A stretch of 64,000 nt of DNA from Hofstenia miamia (taxonomy: Eukaryota; Xenacoelomorpha; Acoela). The DNA is taken from positions 2,386,399 to 2,450,398 of the forward strand of contig SCFE01000018.1 in the NCBI GenBank assembly GCA_004352715.1, read 5' to 3'. Position numbers and translations under genes: made by a program. Each line of letters opens with the position of its first letter. Position 1 is the first letter of the stretch. Below, one piece after another: positions 13,101 to 23,285 of this stretch. The notes under the pieces were generated by a model, which saw only the letters and a list, made by a program, of their open reading frames with translations, did no database searches and had not been told where the DNA came from.

Positions 13101-14278
13101 AACTACAGAAGTAGGAATTTTGAATTTAACCGAATTGTCTACATGGCAAACTTCATTCATTGCACACATATCTAGTTGAACGTTCAAATACCACAAAATG
13201 GTCTCTGAATGGACCTGCTTCTTTGTGCAACATAAAAACAAGAGCAAGATTGCATTATTTCTAGGCTTGATTACCAATTATTGAAATGCTAAAGCAGTAA
13301 ATCTCTGATAAATCGCAATTGATTGACACCTGTTACGTCATTTGACAGCTTGAGATGTTAATTTCAACTAATTATTTGAAAATGCTGTTCGTGAACTAAA
13401 TTGTTTACCACTTTTAGTGAAAATCTACTGCAATATCCGATTTGATCGACTCGCAAATTTGAATTGCTACCTGTACACGATTCGATTTAACGCGTATCTG
13501 AAATATATTGACTCGCAGAATCCTAGATTCAATTTAAAAATGCGTATATAACGTTCCAAGCAACGGACAAATAAAACTGTGAACTGCTGATGTCATCATT
13601 TTTGATGACATAAGCAAAGATATGAAAGAAAAAATAGGTAACACTCAGTGTTGCATTTGTTTGATATGCACTTCATATTTTTGCAGAGTTTGAATGTGTC
13701 ATTTAAATATTGAAAAAAATAAATTTTCCGTCAGATAGCTCCGACAAAATTTTCATATTTTTGGAATCACACATTACCACCCCCTAAAATTTGGAAAAAA
13801 TGTGCGTAATAGATGAATATATAATGTCAGAAAATGTCTAGCAAAAATATTAATTTTTAACGAGTTATGAATAAAATAAGAGAGAGGTGCGCAGTTTTAC
13901 GGATAGGGCCATAAAATAATGTCCTCCTTCCACCTTTGTTAATTGTAAGTGATTACTTCGTAATTATTAACTATAATTGTAGTTTAATTTTTTCTGATTT
14001 CTTATATTTCTCAGGTGCAGTATGATTGTCTATAAATAAATTATAAATATATCCAAAAATGGTTAATAAATACAGTTGCTTACATCCCAAATTCAAAGCA
14101 ACAAATACTTCCGTTTCCGAAATCAAATACAAACGCAGGTGACATTTAAATTTCCGATATTTTGGAGAACCTCTAATAAATTTAATACACTAAATAATTG
14201 AGATTGAGCGAAATAAAGAGTGGCAACCAGAAATGGTAGGTTTTCTTCATTACGTAGGCGCTTTAAATACCTACTTAT
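10111..14278. other. Non-coding stretch, nothing recognised
   Basis: Short ORFs at 11247-11459, 12063-12308 (minus), 12630-12896 and 13086-13277 (minus) show no family motif. The sequence is AT-rich with scattered CpG. Confidence 0.5.
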
Positions 14279-14470
14279 CAGTAGCGTACAGAAGGGGAGG
14301 GAATGTGGCGGAATGTCCCCTTGTCAGTTTGTCAACATTGATCTTGGATGATTAAATAAAAAATATTGCAAAAAATCAAAAATTATTAAGCGCTAGTGTG
14401 GTGAGAATCATTTTCAGTTTATATATTTAATATTTTGAAAACTCTATTTTGCTTACACCCCTGCTACATA
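14279..14470 (+). repeat. Dispersed repeat, copy B
   Basis: The first about 105 bp resemble 9240-9345. The segment begins CAGTAGCGTAC and ends near CACCCCTGCTAC. These ends share a weak inverted GTAGC/GCTAC pair, which would fit a small non-autonomous element. Confidence 0.3.
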
Positions 14471-17159
14471 TTGTATGAACCCTTTCGGAAGTTATTGCAT
14501 TTTAAGATTGCTTGCTCATGAACATTAACCGAAGGCTGAAGGCTGAAATTAATAGACGGGTTGTCGTAATAAGCTAAGAGCCGGAAGTTTATTCGGAATT
14601 ACATGGGAACATACAAATTAAAGTTGACGTGAAAAAGAAGAACAAAATATAAACCAATTAGTAGGTAGACCACATTTTCTGAGTACGTTTGTAGAACAAT
14701 GTCAAGATATTGCTAACAAAAAACTGTAAAATTAATAAACATCGTTCTAAAAATCAACGGAAATTAATACCAGTAAAATAGCTTCATGTCAATGCCAATT
14801 CGTTAAATTGATTTGCAGTTAACTGCAATTACGGAGTTATTACCTGAATAATATTACTTGATTGGGAAATTTAATAAATATGATAGAGTCTTTGGTCAAT
14901 CGAATCATGTTTAAGTCCAGCACTCGAGTACTCGAGTAAGAAATAAGTTGTAACAAAGACTATGAAATTCGATACTCACGTGTAAGTCTATGCGTTTTTT
15001 CAATTTGTACGCATTAATTAGAAAAAATCAACTTAATAATTTAATAAAGAATATTAAGAACTGCAAAAATCTGGTAAGCACATATGTGTACAAATCAAAT
15101 AATACATAATTCTTTACATTCACGTTATAGTTTGCAATACTTATAAATAGACCATTGGCAGAAATTTCAATAATTCAGAGAAAAGCAACATACATACATG
15201 TACATATAGATAGATTATATATATATATATANTGTCAAACAGTGTAAACACTAGTGGTAACACTGTTGGTACAACGTAGAATAGTGTCGTTACCAGTGTA
15301 CCTTGCGCCAATGAATTCAAACCGTTTTTTATCAGTTATACCTTCGCATGAACGGTGATCAACCATTTTTTGGCTCAATAGCCTTATCTTGGCAATAGTG
15401 CTAAGAAGCTGTTGCAGATATTTTTTTCAAAGCAAAAGTTATTTTTCCATAAGTTTTAAATAGTTAATTCGCGGTTTTTAACTCACACTTTTCTTAGAAT
15501 ACAAAAAATTGACACTCTTACCACACAAATTAAGTTAAGGTGAATTAAATGTGAATTCCAGATTTGAAACTTTGGGAAAAAGACTTTAGCCATATTCATA
15601 AATTTTTCAAAAACAACAAGTTACCGGCAAGCTTACGCACATTTGAGAGCATTGCAAATGCAGCGAACTTTTTTCTATAAAATATGTTGAACTCGATCTC
15701 TTTGTAATGCCAACATAGACTTACAAATTGAATTCAATGATGTTTAGTTAAAGTAGCAATCGAATTTTTTCAAGGGTTCTCTCAACTCGGCTTAGAATTC
15801 TCAACCGAACAAAAGAAATAAATTCCTCCAATGGTTTAATTAATGACGCAATTTACGATCAATTTTATTACAAAATACTTTTTACTATGATCTCATTTTT
15901 AACTAACTAAGGATTTTTTCAAATTGTTATTGAGTGTCCTCAATAGTCGAAGCGTAAAATATCACTAGAAAATATTGAAAACTAATTGAAAGTAATTAAT
16001 ATTTCGAATAAAATTCAGTTTGATGTCTGGACTGTTTGAAATTTTAATCACGTCAGGTTTAAGCAAGGCCAATACCTTTTTTCATAATTACCTTTTTCAA
16101 TATTATTCTACTTTTAATGCATTTATAGATAGGAAACTGCTACTCGGGATATGAGGGTCTATTAGAATAGGGTGAAGCCTAAGATTGAGGTATGCCTCAA
16201 CTCATGCTTGAATGGAACTCACTGGATCTATCCCTAATGGAAATCCCTTCAGAAATAATGCAAATAATTTGCTTTGCAAATCAGTCAAAAACAAAAATTC
16301 GTTTTGTACAAAAAAATCATGCAGATATGCAATAATACATCGTGATATTTTATGGTTTTCTCAGTTCATGGTTTCCAGAAAATTTACTAACCTCAATTTT
16401 TATTCGAAAGAAATGATAAAGGTCACCGGATTCTTAGTTCTTTAGCAGTGTGATATTTTTTGAAAGATCACAGAAAGATTATTGTAAAAGCTATCAGAAA
16501 TGAGATCAAGGGTGTATTGGAGTGTTTGCTAGTCACTTCAACATAGAGCTTGTTTCAAGTTAATCTTCATTTTTGCAACAAGATAGTGAAATACAAATAT
16601 TAAATATTGCAAGTCTTGTCAGTCAATATAGCGAGTAAAATCACAGTTATAAAGCAATGCCAAAAAGATAGCGTCAATATACATTACTTTGAGGTGTGAA
16701 TTATCTATCAGACTTAACCTAGCTGAATCAAGACTGAATCTGGTCATGCTTACGAAAGGTGCATTGTACGTCCACAAAATACCATTAATGATTGTGTCTT
16801 TTTCAAAGAAAACTTAGTAATCATTAGTTGATAGTAAAATTAATAAGTTTTAAAAATGAAGATAGTTCGAGGTTTCTCACAGTTTCAAAAGAAATTTATG
16901 AATACTGTCCTTTTACTGTAAATTAGTAGCAAAGACTTTGGCAGAATTTGAAAATAAAAAATTATTAGGCACTTGTACGTTAGTATAACTTATAGTTGAG
17001 TTTTCAAGAGCTCATGTTATGAGTTACAACATATTGCAAAATTTTTCACAGATTTTTAAGAGTCTATCAAAGAATTTAGCGTAGGCACATAGAAAACTCC
17101 ATCACGAATGTTGACGAGATTTGATTCATTACTTTATAATTAATTTTCACTGCAATTGT
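14471..17159. other. Non-coding stretch, nothing recognised
   Basis: Contains a short TA run at 15216-15231 ending in a single N (15232) and a 77-codon ORF at 16212-16445 without motifs. Confidence 0.5.
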
Positions 17160-17306
17160 TAGAGAACACTGTCTGCGAAATGCCTATCCCTATTAAAAAT
17201 TGCCCGAAATCCATTGAAATAGATGGCAACCATGAATACACCGTTGAAATTTTTTACTCTGATGCAGAAACAGCCTCAATTTCATTCCCAGTCATCATAT
17301 TTTGAT
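17160..17306 (+). other. Possible short terminal exon, unassigned
   Basis: After an AG preceded by a T/C-containing tract, a frame reads through about 47 codons to a TGA. It includes MPIPIKNCPKSIEIDGNHEY and then a beta-strand-like alternating hydrophobic stretch ending in SFPVIIF. Composition looks more protein-like than nearby chance frames. It is short and matches no family I know, so it may be coincidence. A spliced transcript would be needed to call it a gene. Confidence 0.15.
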
Positions 17307-17818
17307 AGAAATAATATCCACTGGGCAAAGTGTTGTCTATGACCTGGTTTCCTACGAATTTCTAAAGAAATGTACGCTAGCATGCTGTTATTGTTCTTAC
17401 TGGAAATTTGAATTCCATAAAAATACGTGAAATAAGCTTGAATATACGAATATTAAAAGCGTTGAATTTCAACTTGAATCCATAAATTGGCAAAATTAGT
17501 TCAAACAGTTTAAATACTCATACTACTCTTGAATTTTCAACACTTGTTACGCAAAAAAGACTACGTGTCATTATTTGAATATTGTTTCATCAAAATATAG
17601 AGATGAGACTTTATGTTAAACAGTTATGTAAAGCATATGTTTTTTGCATATGAAATTTAAACGTATGATAAAATGTTATTAATGCATTACCCAAATCCTT
17701 TCTAAAATTATCGTTAACTGAATCAAAGCAACTGCATTTTCTTAAATAGAACAATTTTTATCTTGCTATGAGTTAAGAACAGCGTAGGACTTGCCCAGTT
17801 CAATATTTTTAGATGTCA

Positions 17819-17843
17819 TATATATATATATATATATATATAT
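17819..17843. repeat. (TA)n microsatellite
   Basis: Perfect TA run of about 25 bp. Confidence 0.9.
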
Positions 17844-18608
17844 GGATTTGAGAATAAAAATGCAAATGTTGTGACGTGATAATCAATCAATCAGATTAAA
17901 TACAAATATCTTACTAGTACTAAGCTAGTATAGCTATACATTAGTTAATAATCTGAGAACATTATTTTTAAGATATGACGATGATATCAGAAATTATTAG
18001 TGAAGGACTCAACTACTTCAATTAGTTTTCCACAGTGCAGGAAAGTAAGATGTATTAGCAAACTTAATTTCTTAAGTGCATCTCTAAATTAGTTTCACAT
18101 TGCTTATTTCATATACAATTAAGTGTAAAGCGTCTACAAATAATTCTTTATAGCTTTGCATTGCTTCTAAAATTCCACAGAGATAAATTCCAGATCATTT
18201 AACCTTAAATTGGTTTCGAAATACCTTTAGTAATAAACACGTGACTTGATTATGTAGACATTAAAGTATAAAGTAATGACGAAATTTGCCAGTAAAGCTC
18301 TAACTGTATAGAAGTTAATACATCTTTATCTGATCAACATCTGTTTTAATTTAATCAAGATAATGAAACAATGAATGGCTGGGGTAAACCTTAACAAAGG
18401 ATCTGTTCTAATTACCTCAATGCATATAATAGAATTCTATTATTCTTCTTGTAACAAATGGGGCCCACAAAGCATCAAAAAGTATTTGCATATTTCATTG
18501 CTCTATTGTTTCTATACATTTTAGTTCTTTCTATTGTAGTACAGATTTAATTGAGTTTAATTGAAATTGCATTAATGTCTAATTGACATTTTGATATTGC
18601 ACAAATTC
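17844..18608. other. Non-coding stretch, nothing recognised
   Basis: AT-rich, no ORF of note. Confidence 0.5.
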
Positions 18609-18680
18609 ATATATATATTTTATATATTATATATATTATATAAATTTTTTATTATAAATCTCATTTTTCTCATTGTAAAA

Positions 18681-19117
18681 NNNNNNNNNNNNNNNNNNNN
18701 NNNNNNNNNNNNNNNNNNNNNNNNNNNNNNNNNNNNNNNNNNNNNNNNNNNNNNNNNNNNNNNNNNNNNNNNNNNNNNNNNNNNNNNNNNNNNNNNNNNN
18801 NNNNNNNNNNNNNNNNNNNNNNNNNNNNNNNNNNNNNNNNNNNNNNNNNNNNNNNNNNNNNNNNNNNNNNNNNNNNNNNNNNNNNNNNNNNNNNNNNNNN
18901 NNNNNNNNNNNNNNNNNNNNNNNNNNNNNNNNNNNNNNNNNNNNNNNNNNNNNNNNNNNNNNNNNNNNNNNNNNNNNNNNNNNNNNNNNNNNNNNNNNNN
19001 NNNNNNNNNNNNNNNNNNNNNNNNNNNNNNNNNNNNNNNNNNNNNNNNNNNNNNNNNNNNNNNNNNNNNNNNNNTATATATATATATATATATATATATG
19101 CATATATATATATATAA
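18681..19117. repeat. 394-N gap followed by (TA)n microsatellite
   Basis: N at 18681-19074, then TA repeats to 19117. An imperfect TA/TATA tract lies just upstream at about 18609-18640. Confidence 0.9.
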
Positions 19118-19439
19118 GTGAATTTTATATTTATTATTTGATAATGAATTATTGCTAAAATCTGTGATGTATGAATCAGGCAACATGTATATTTTACATT
19201 CAATTATCTCATAGAGCTTTGATAAATGTAAAACTAATCTCAAAGAATTACGGCCAACGTTAAATTTATTGTCTTTCTAAAGTCTTGAGTAATAAAAGTT
19301 TTTCAGAATAAATTCAATATATAACATATCTTCCATGCATGAAATTACACTTAGCGTTTTAGATGCTTACACATTGTTCAAAGAAGTCTTCCTGTTTGAG
19401 ATTCAATTTCGGGGATTAAAAATAATTGCATGTCATTTA

Positions 19440-20647
19440 AAAACAATGGTTGATAAAATTGTATGCTAAATTTCTGCAATTGATTATTGTGAATTTTTTC
19501 TGTACTATTTTCACTTTTGCTTGTTGATTTTAAATAAATTATATTTTCAAATAAATATTAGTGACTCATAGCAGGTCACTAGTTTTATTTATTTACCAAA
19601 CTACTTCAATTTTGAAAAAAGATTTTTATGCCATCTAGCGACAATCAATAACTGAATTCTCATATGAAATGAATTTAGATATAAAAATCACCTGCAAACA
19701 AGGCTGATATAATTCTGAACATTCTCCTTCCTTGATTTAATAAAATTTATTTTTCATACCTTTTGTAATTGTTATGAAATTATTGTAAAATTATTGAAAT
19801 ATAATATTGGTTTCAAGAATATGTGAGAACGTCTTATTCTTTAATATTCCTTAACCAGATTAAATTTTATTGTTTATTGAGAAGTGGTTTTAATTTTATT
19901 TTCCAATACACCATGATTTTATAAAACCCGTAAATTTCATCGCAGCGAATTGTAGTTTCAGTCAAAAAAATTGGGCTCAATATTTGTTTTTTTGTAATTC
20001 GCTAAGGGCATAATAGAAAATTCAATCTTTCTGTTTTTGAAAATGTTTCATGATTTTATAATAAATTCTTAAGCGTTTATAGCTCAAAAACTATTAACAC
20101 TATGCCTTCGAACCCACGACCTCTGACTATGCGTACCGCTCGTCTTATTGGGCACATTTCAAGAAAAACTCAATATTTTAGTTGTCTCCATGGACTCAAA
20201 ACCTTCTAAATACATGAACATTAGGTATGGCGAAAATTTAAATGTTTTTCAAAAATACGAAAGTTACTATCGATAAATAATTTTTTAACATAAAATTTCG
20301 GTCTTTGGCTCTGTGTTTCTAGAGAAATTTGGAAAAAATATCAACTTTTTGGACTTGAATCAAATCAAGAAATCTAGTTTTACAATGTATTGGGTTATAC
20401 AAGTTAAGGTTATTGTATGTGAATACGTGTACAATAATATGTGTACAAGCTGTTTTGCAAAGCACTTAAGCATTTTAATCATTAAAACAGTTTTTACCTC
20501 CTCAGGTTTGGTGAGAGACTAAATACATTTATTTGCTAAAACTCTATTCTTAATTTTGTCATTCGGCTTAAAACAATTGAATTAAAATATAGCGACAAAA
20601 TGTAATTTTTAACTCATACTTCTTGTTAATGCAACCCCTAAACATTG
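19440..20647 (+). repeat. Left arm of large interrupted inverted repeat
   Basis: Three blocks match, in inverted order, the arm at 21335-22545. They are about 46 bp at 19441-19486 (AACAATGGTTGATAAAATTG and on), about 27 bp at 19625-19652 (GCCATCTAGCGACAATCAAT), and a nearly identical block of about 350 bp at 20290-20647. Between blocks the arms have comparable length but largely different sequence. A tRNA-like repeat lies in this arm only. The 69-codon ORF at 20313-20522 is the image of a minus-strand ORF in the other arm; I see no protein family in it. Confidence 0.8.
20095..20175 (-). repeat. tRNA-derived SINE-like sequence
   Basis: On the minus strand the sequence reads GCCCAATAAGACGAGCGG, then a spacer, then GAGGTCGTGGGTTCGAAGGC. 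This resembles tRNA boxes A (GCTCAATTGGTAGAGC-like, degraded) and B (GGTTCGAANCC) at tRNA-like spacing, as in the head of many tRNA-derived SINEs. There is no intact cloverleaf and no clear tail. Only one copy is seen in the window. Confidence 0.5.
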
Positions 20648-21334
20648 TATGCATTAAATCAGTTGTTAACTATTTTCTAATTACAGTAAATATCTTAAGT
20701 AGCAGAGCTGTTTTATGAATCGATTGACAGCAAGTAAATATAGTAATTTTCATAGCACCAAATAACAACTGAATGTAAACAGTTCCCTCTAGAAATACTT
20801 ATGTGACTTGTAAAACTCTCCCTCAAAATGTATTTTAATCTTAACTTCTATCATATATATCCAATATATTTTAAGGTGACAAATTGAAGTTTCAACAAAT
20901 TTTAGTAGCAAATTAAAGATGATAATTAATGCTATACTAATGTGCACATTTAGCCCAAATTAGACTGAATGTAAGAAGGCTGTAAATCAACACTGAGATG
21001 TTAGGTAAATTAGCGGTTGCATCTACATAAAATCAGGCCAAAATTTCAAAGCTTGACTTATCACTGGCAATTAGTGTCACTGTATACGAAAATAACTATT
21101 AGCTAATAGTCGCATCAGCAAGATATTTATCAAATTATACTACTACCTTCTCTACTTTATAGCTATAAATTGGGAAAATTTACATAATAGCAATTGATAT
21201 AAAACGTTTACAATTTATTATATGGCAGTGCCTATCATTCAACTTCCTATATTAAATAGTATTATTTTTAACCTTCCAAATATTATCGTATTTTTGTCAT
21301 TGGATACTTGATGTTGGAAAATTTCTAGATATAT
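20648..21334. other. Spacer of the large inverted repeat
   Basis: About 690 bp of AT-rich sequence between the two arms. No gene or repeat recognised. Confidence 0.6.
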
Positions 21335-22545
21335 AAATGTTTAGGGGTTGCATTAACAAGAAGTATGAGTTAAAAATTACATTTTGTCGCTATATTTTAA
21401 TTCAATTGTTTTAAGCCGAATGACAAAATTAAGAATAGAGTTTTAGCAAATAAATGTATTTAGTCTCTCACCAAACCTGAGGAGGTAAAAACTGTTTTAA
21501 TGATTAAAATGCTTAAGTGCTTTGCAAAACAGCTTGTACACATATTATTGTACACATATTCACTTTCAATAACCTTTACATGTATAACCCAATACATTGT
21601 AAAACTAGATTTCTTGATTTGATTCAAGTCCAAAAAGTTGATATTTTTTCCAAATTTCTCTAGAAACACAGAGCCAAAGACTCAAATTTTATTTTAATTA
21701 ATTATTTATCGAAATTAACAAGGTTTACTAATGCAATTTCATTAATTAATTTTATTTTTTCAATTGGTTTCTTTAAAATAATTATTAATTAATTCATTTC
21801 TGAGCGAATTAAAATTATTAGTGTGTTACAATGGTCAAGGACGCTCCTTGTACTAATACAATGCAGTCATGAAATTTTAATTGTTTATAAACATTATAAT
21901 ATTACTTATTAATTGTATAAAGTGATTTTTTATAATTGCAAAACATTTAGAAAAAATGAAAAACTAGGTACTAAAATTAACGATTCTAAATAGATTTAGA
22001 AAATAAATAAATCGTACCTGAGAATAAGTAGCAAATGGCAAAACTACTAATCCTAGCGTAAAATCACACAGAGCTAAGCAAAATATAAAGATGTATTGTG
22101 TGCTTCTAAGCGATGAAGTTTTGTATATAGCAACCATAACTAACAAGTTTCCAAGAACAGTTGCAATTGTTATAAAACTAAGGAGGATTGCAAGAATCCA
22201 TTCTGCAATGGAAAGATCAAGCAGATCATATGATATACTGTCTGTGATTTTCTCGGTGACGTTTGACATTTAAGCTGTTCTTGCAAACGCTGTAAAATTA
22301 TATTTTTATTTGAATAAGTTGTAGTATATCTTATTGATTGTCGCTAGATGGCATTAAAGATAACTTCATTAATATTTGATTCTTTTACCAATTAATTATA
22401 CGTGGATAGGTGCCACTCATCTATGTGAAATTGAAGATAAATGTTTTTTAGGTGTTGATTTGTAAGTCAACTAACAATTCAAAAATAATTAATTATAATC
22501 AATTGCAGAAAATTAGCATACAATTTTATCAACCATTGTTGTATC
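21335..22545 (-). repeat. Right arm of large interrupted inverted repeat
   Basis: Inverted counterpart of 19440-20647. The near-identical inner block is 21335-21685. The outer blocks fall at about 22320-22347 and 22499-22545. The GPCR exon lies between the inner and outer blocks, in the part where the arms do not match. Confidence 0.8.
22018..22269 (-). CDS. Class A GPCR, biogenic-amine-receptor-like, first coding exon
   Basis: Eighty-four codons on the minus strand begin at ATG 22269, which has an in-frame TAA directly before it. They end at a CAG|GTACG splice donor (GT at 22016-22017), leaving a phase-0 junction. The product would be the N-terminus of a plasma-membrane G-protein-coupled receptor. 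It has an NVT glycosylation sequon at residues 3-5, TM1 about residues 24-47 with the GNLLV motif (Asn41 = N1.50), a short loop with LRS, and TM2 about residues 58-81 with LALCDFTLG (Asp69 = D2.50) and VVLPF. The LGLxVLPF pattern in TM2 resembles histamine H2, serotonin, dopamine and octopamine receptors; the ligand cannot be told from this. No TM3-DRY or NPxxY exon was found downstream (lower coordinates), so introns are long, or the exon is an orphan. No stops or frameshifts are present. The exon lies in the right arm of an inverted repeat and has no counterpart in the left arm. Confidence 0.75.
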
Positions 22546-22880
22546 ATTTGTAGACAGTTTATTAACCACAATGCATAAATATTAATGTTATAAAAAAGAA
22601 AATTTGAATGCCTAAATCAAAATAACTGGAAATTTGATTACGGAGCACTTACTTTGGTTAATTCGGTAAATGGAAATATATTGCCAGGTGATTCTTAAAT
22701 TATATCTGTTAATTGTTGTATTTTTAAACTTATTATAATTCTTTTTGAAATGTTAAGAAGCACTCATTTATTCGATAATTGAATGTAATATAAAACGGTT
22801 GCCTCACTCAATATAACATTGTGTTTTTTTGAACAATTTTTTATATATATCCATTAATTGTCTTACCAAACAAAGATGTA
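22546..22880. other. Non-coding stretch, nothing recognised
   Basis: Upstream of the GPCR exon on its strand. A 5' UTR or promoter could lie here, but I see no distinct core-promoter motif. Confidence 0.4.
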
Positions 22881-23285
22881 AATTTGCTATATATATATAG
22901 ATATATTNNNNNNNNNNNNNNNNNNNNNNNNNNNNNNNNNNNNNNNNNNNNNNNNNNNNNNNNNNNNNNNNNNNNNNNNNNNNNNNNNNNNNNNNNNNNN
23001 NNNNNNNNNNNNNNNNNNNNNNNNNNNNNNNNNNNNNNNNNNNNNNNNNNNNNNNNNNNNNNNNNNNNNNNNNNNNNNNNNNNNNNNNNNNNNNNNNNNN
23101 NNNNNNNNNNNNNNNNNNNNNNNNNNNNNNNNNNNNNNNNNNNNNNNNNNNNNNNNNNNNNNNNNNNNNNNNNNNNNNNNNNNNNNNNNNNNNNNNNNNN
23201 NNNNNNNNNNNNNNNNNNNNNNNNNNNNNNNNNNNNNNNNNNNNNNNNNNNNNNNNNNNNNNNNNNNNNNNNNNNNATATATATG
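22881..23285. repeat. (TA)n-like tract around a 369-N gap
   Basis: TA-rich sequence on both sides of N 22908-23276. Confidence 0.85.

Noticed and set aside
13588-13611. Hairpin ATGTCATCA / TGATGACAT resembling a CRE-type site
   Set aside because: A nine-base stem is expected by chance in a window this size; no neighbouring gene supports a regulatory role.
14922-14937. 16-bp palindrome ACTCGAGTACTCGAGT
   Set aside because: Isolated, no repeat or element boundary nearby; no supporting context.
20313-21669. Pair of 69-codon ORFs in opposite orientation, taken as a duplicated gene
   Set aside because: They are the same block of an inverted repeat. Similarity continues well outside the frame, there is no protein motif, and the block is better explained as repeated non-coding DNA.
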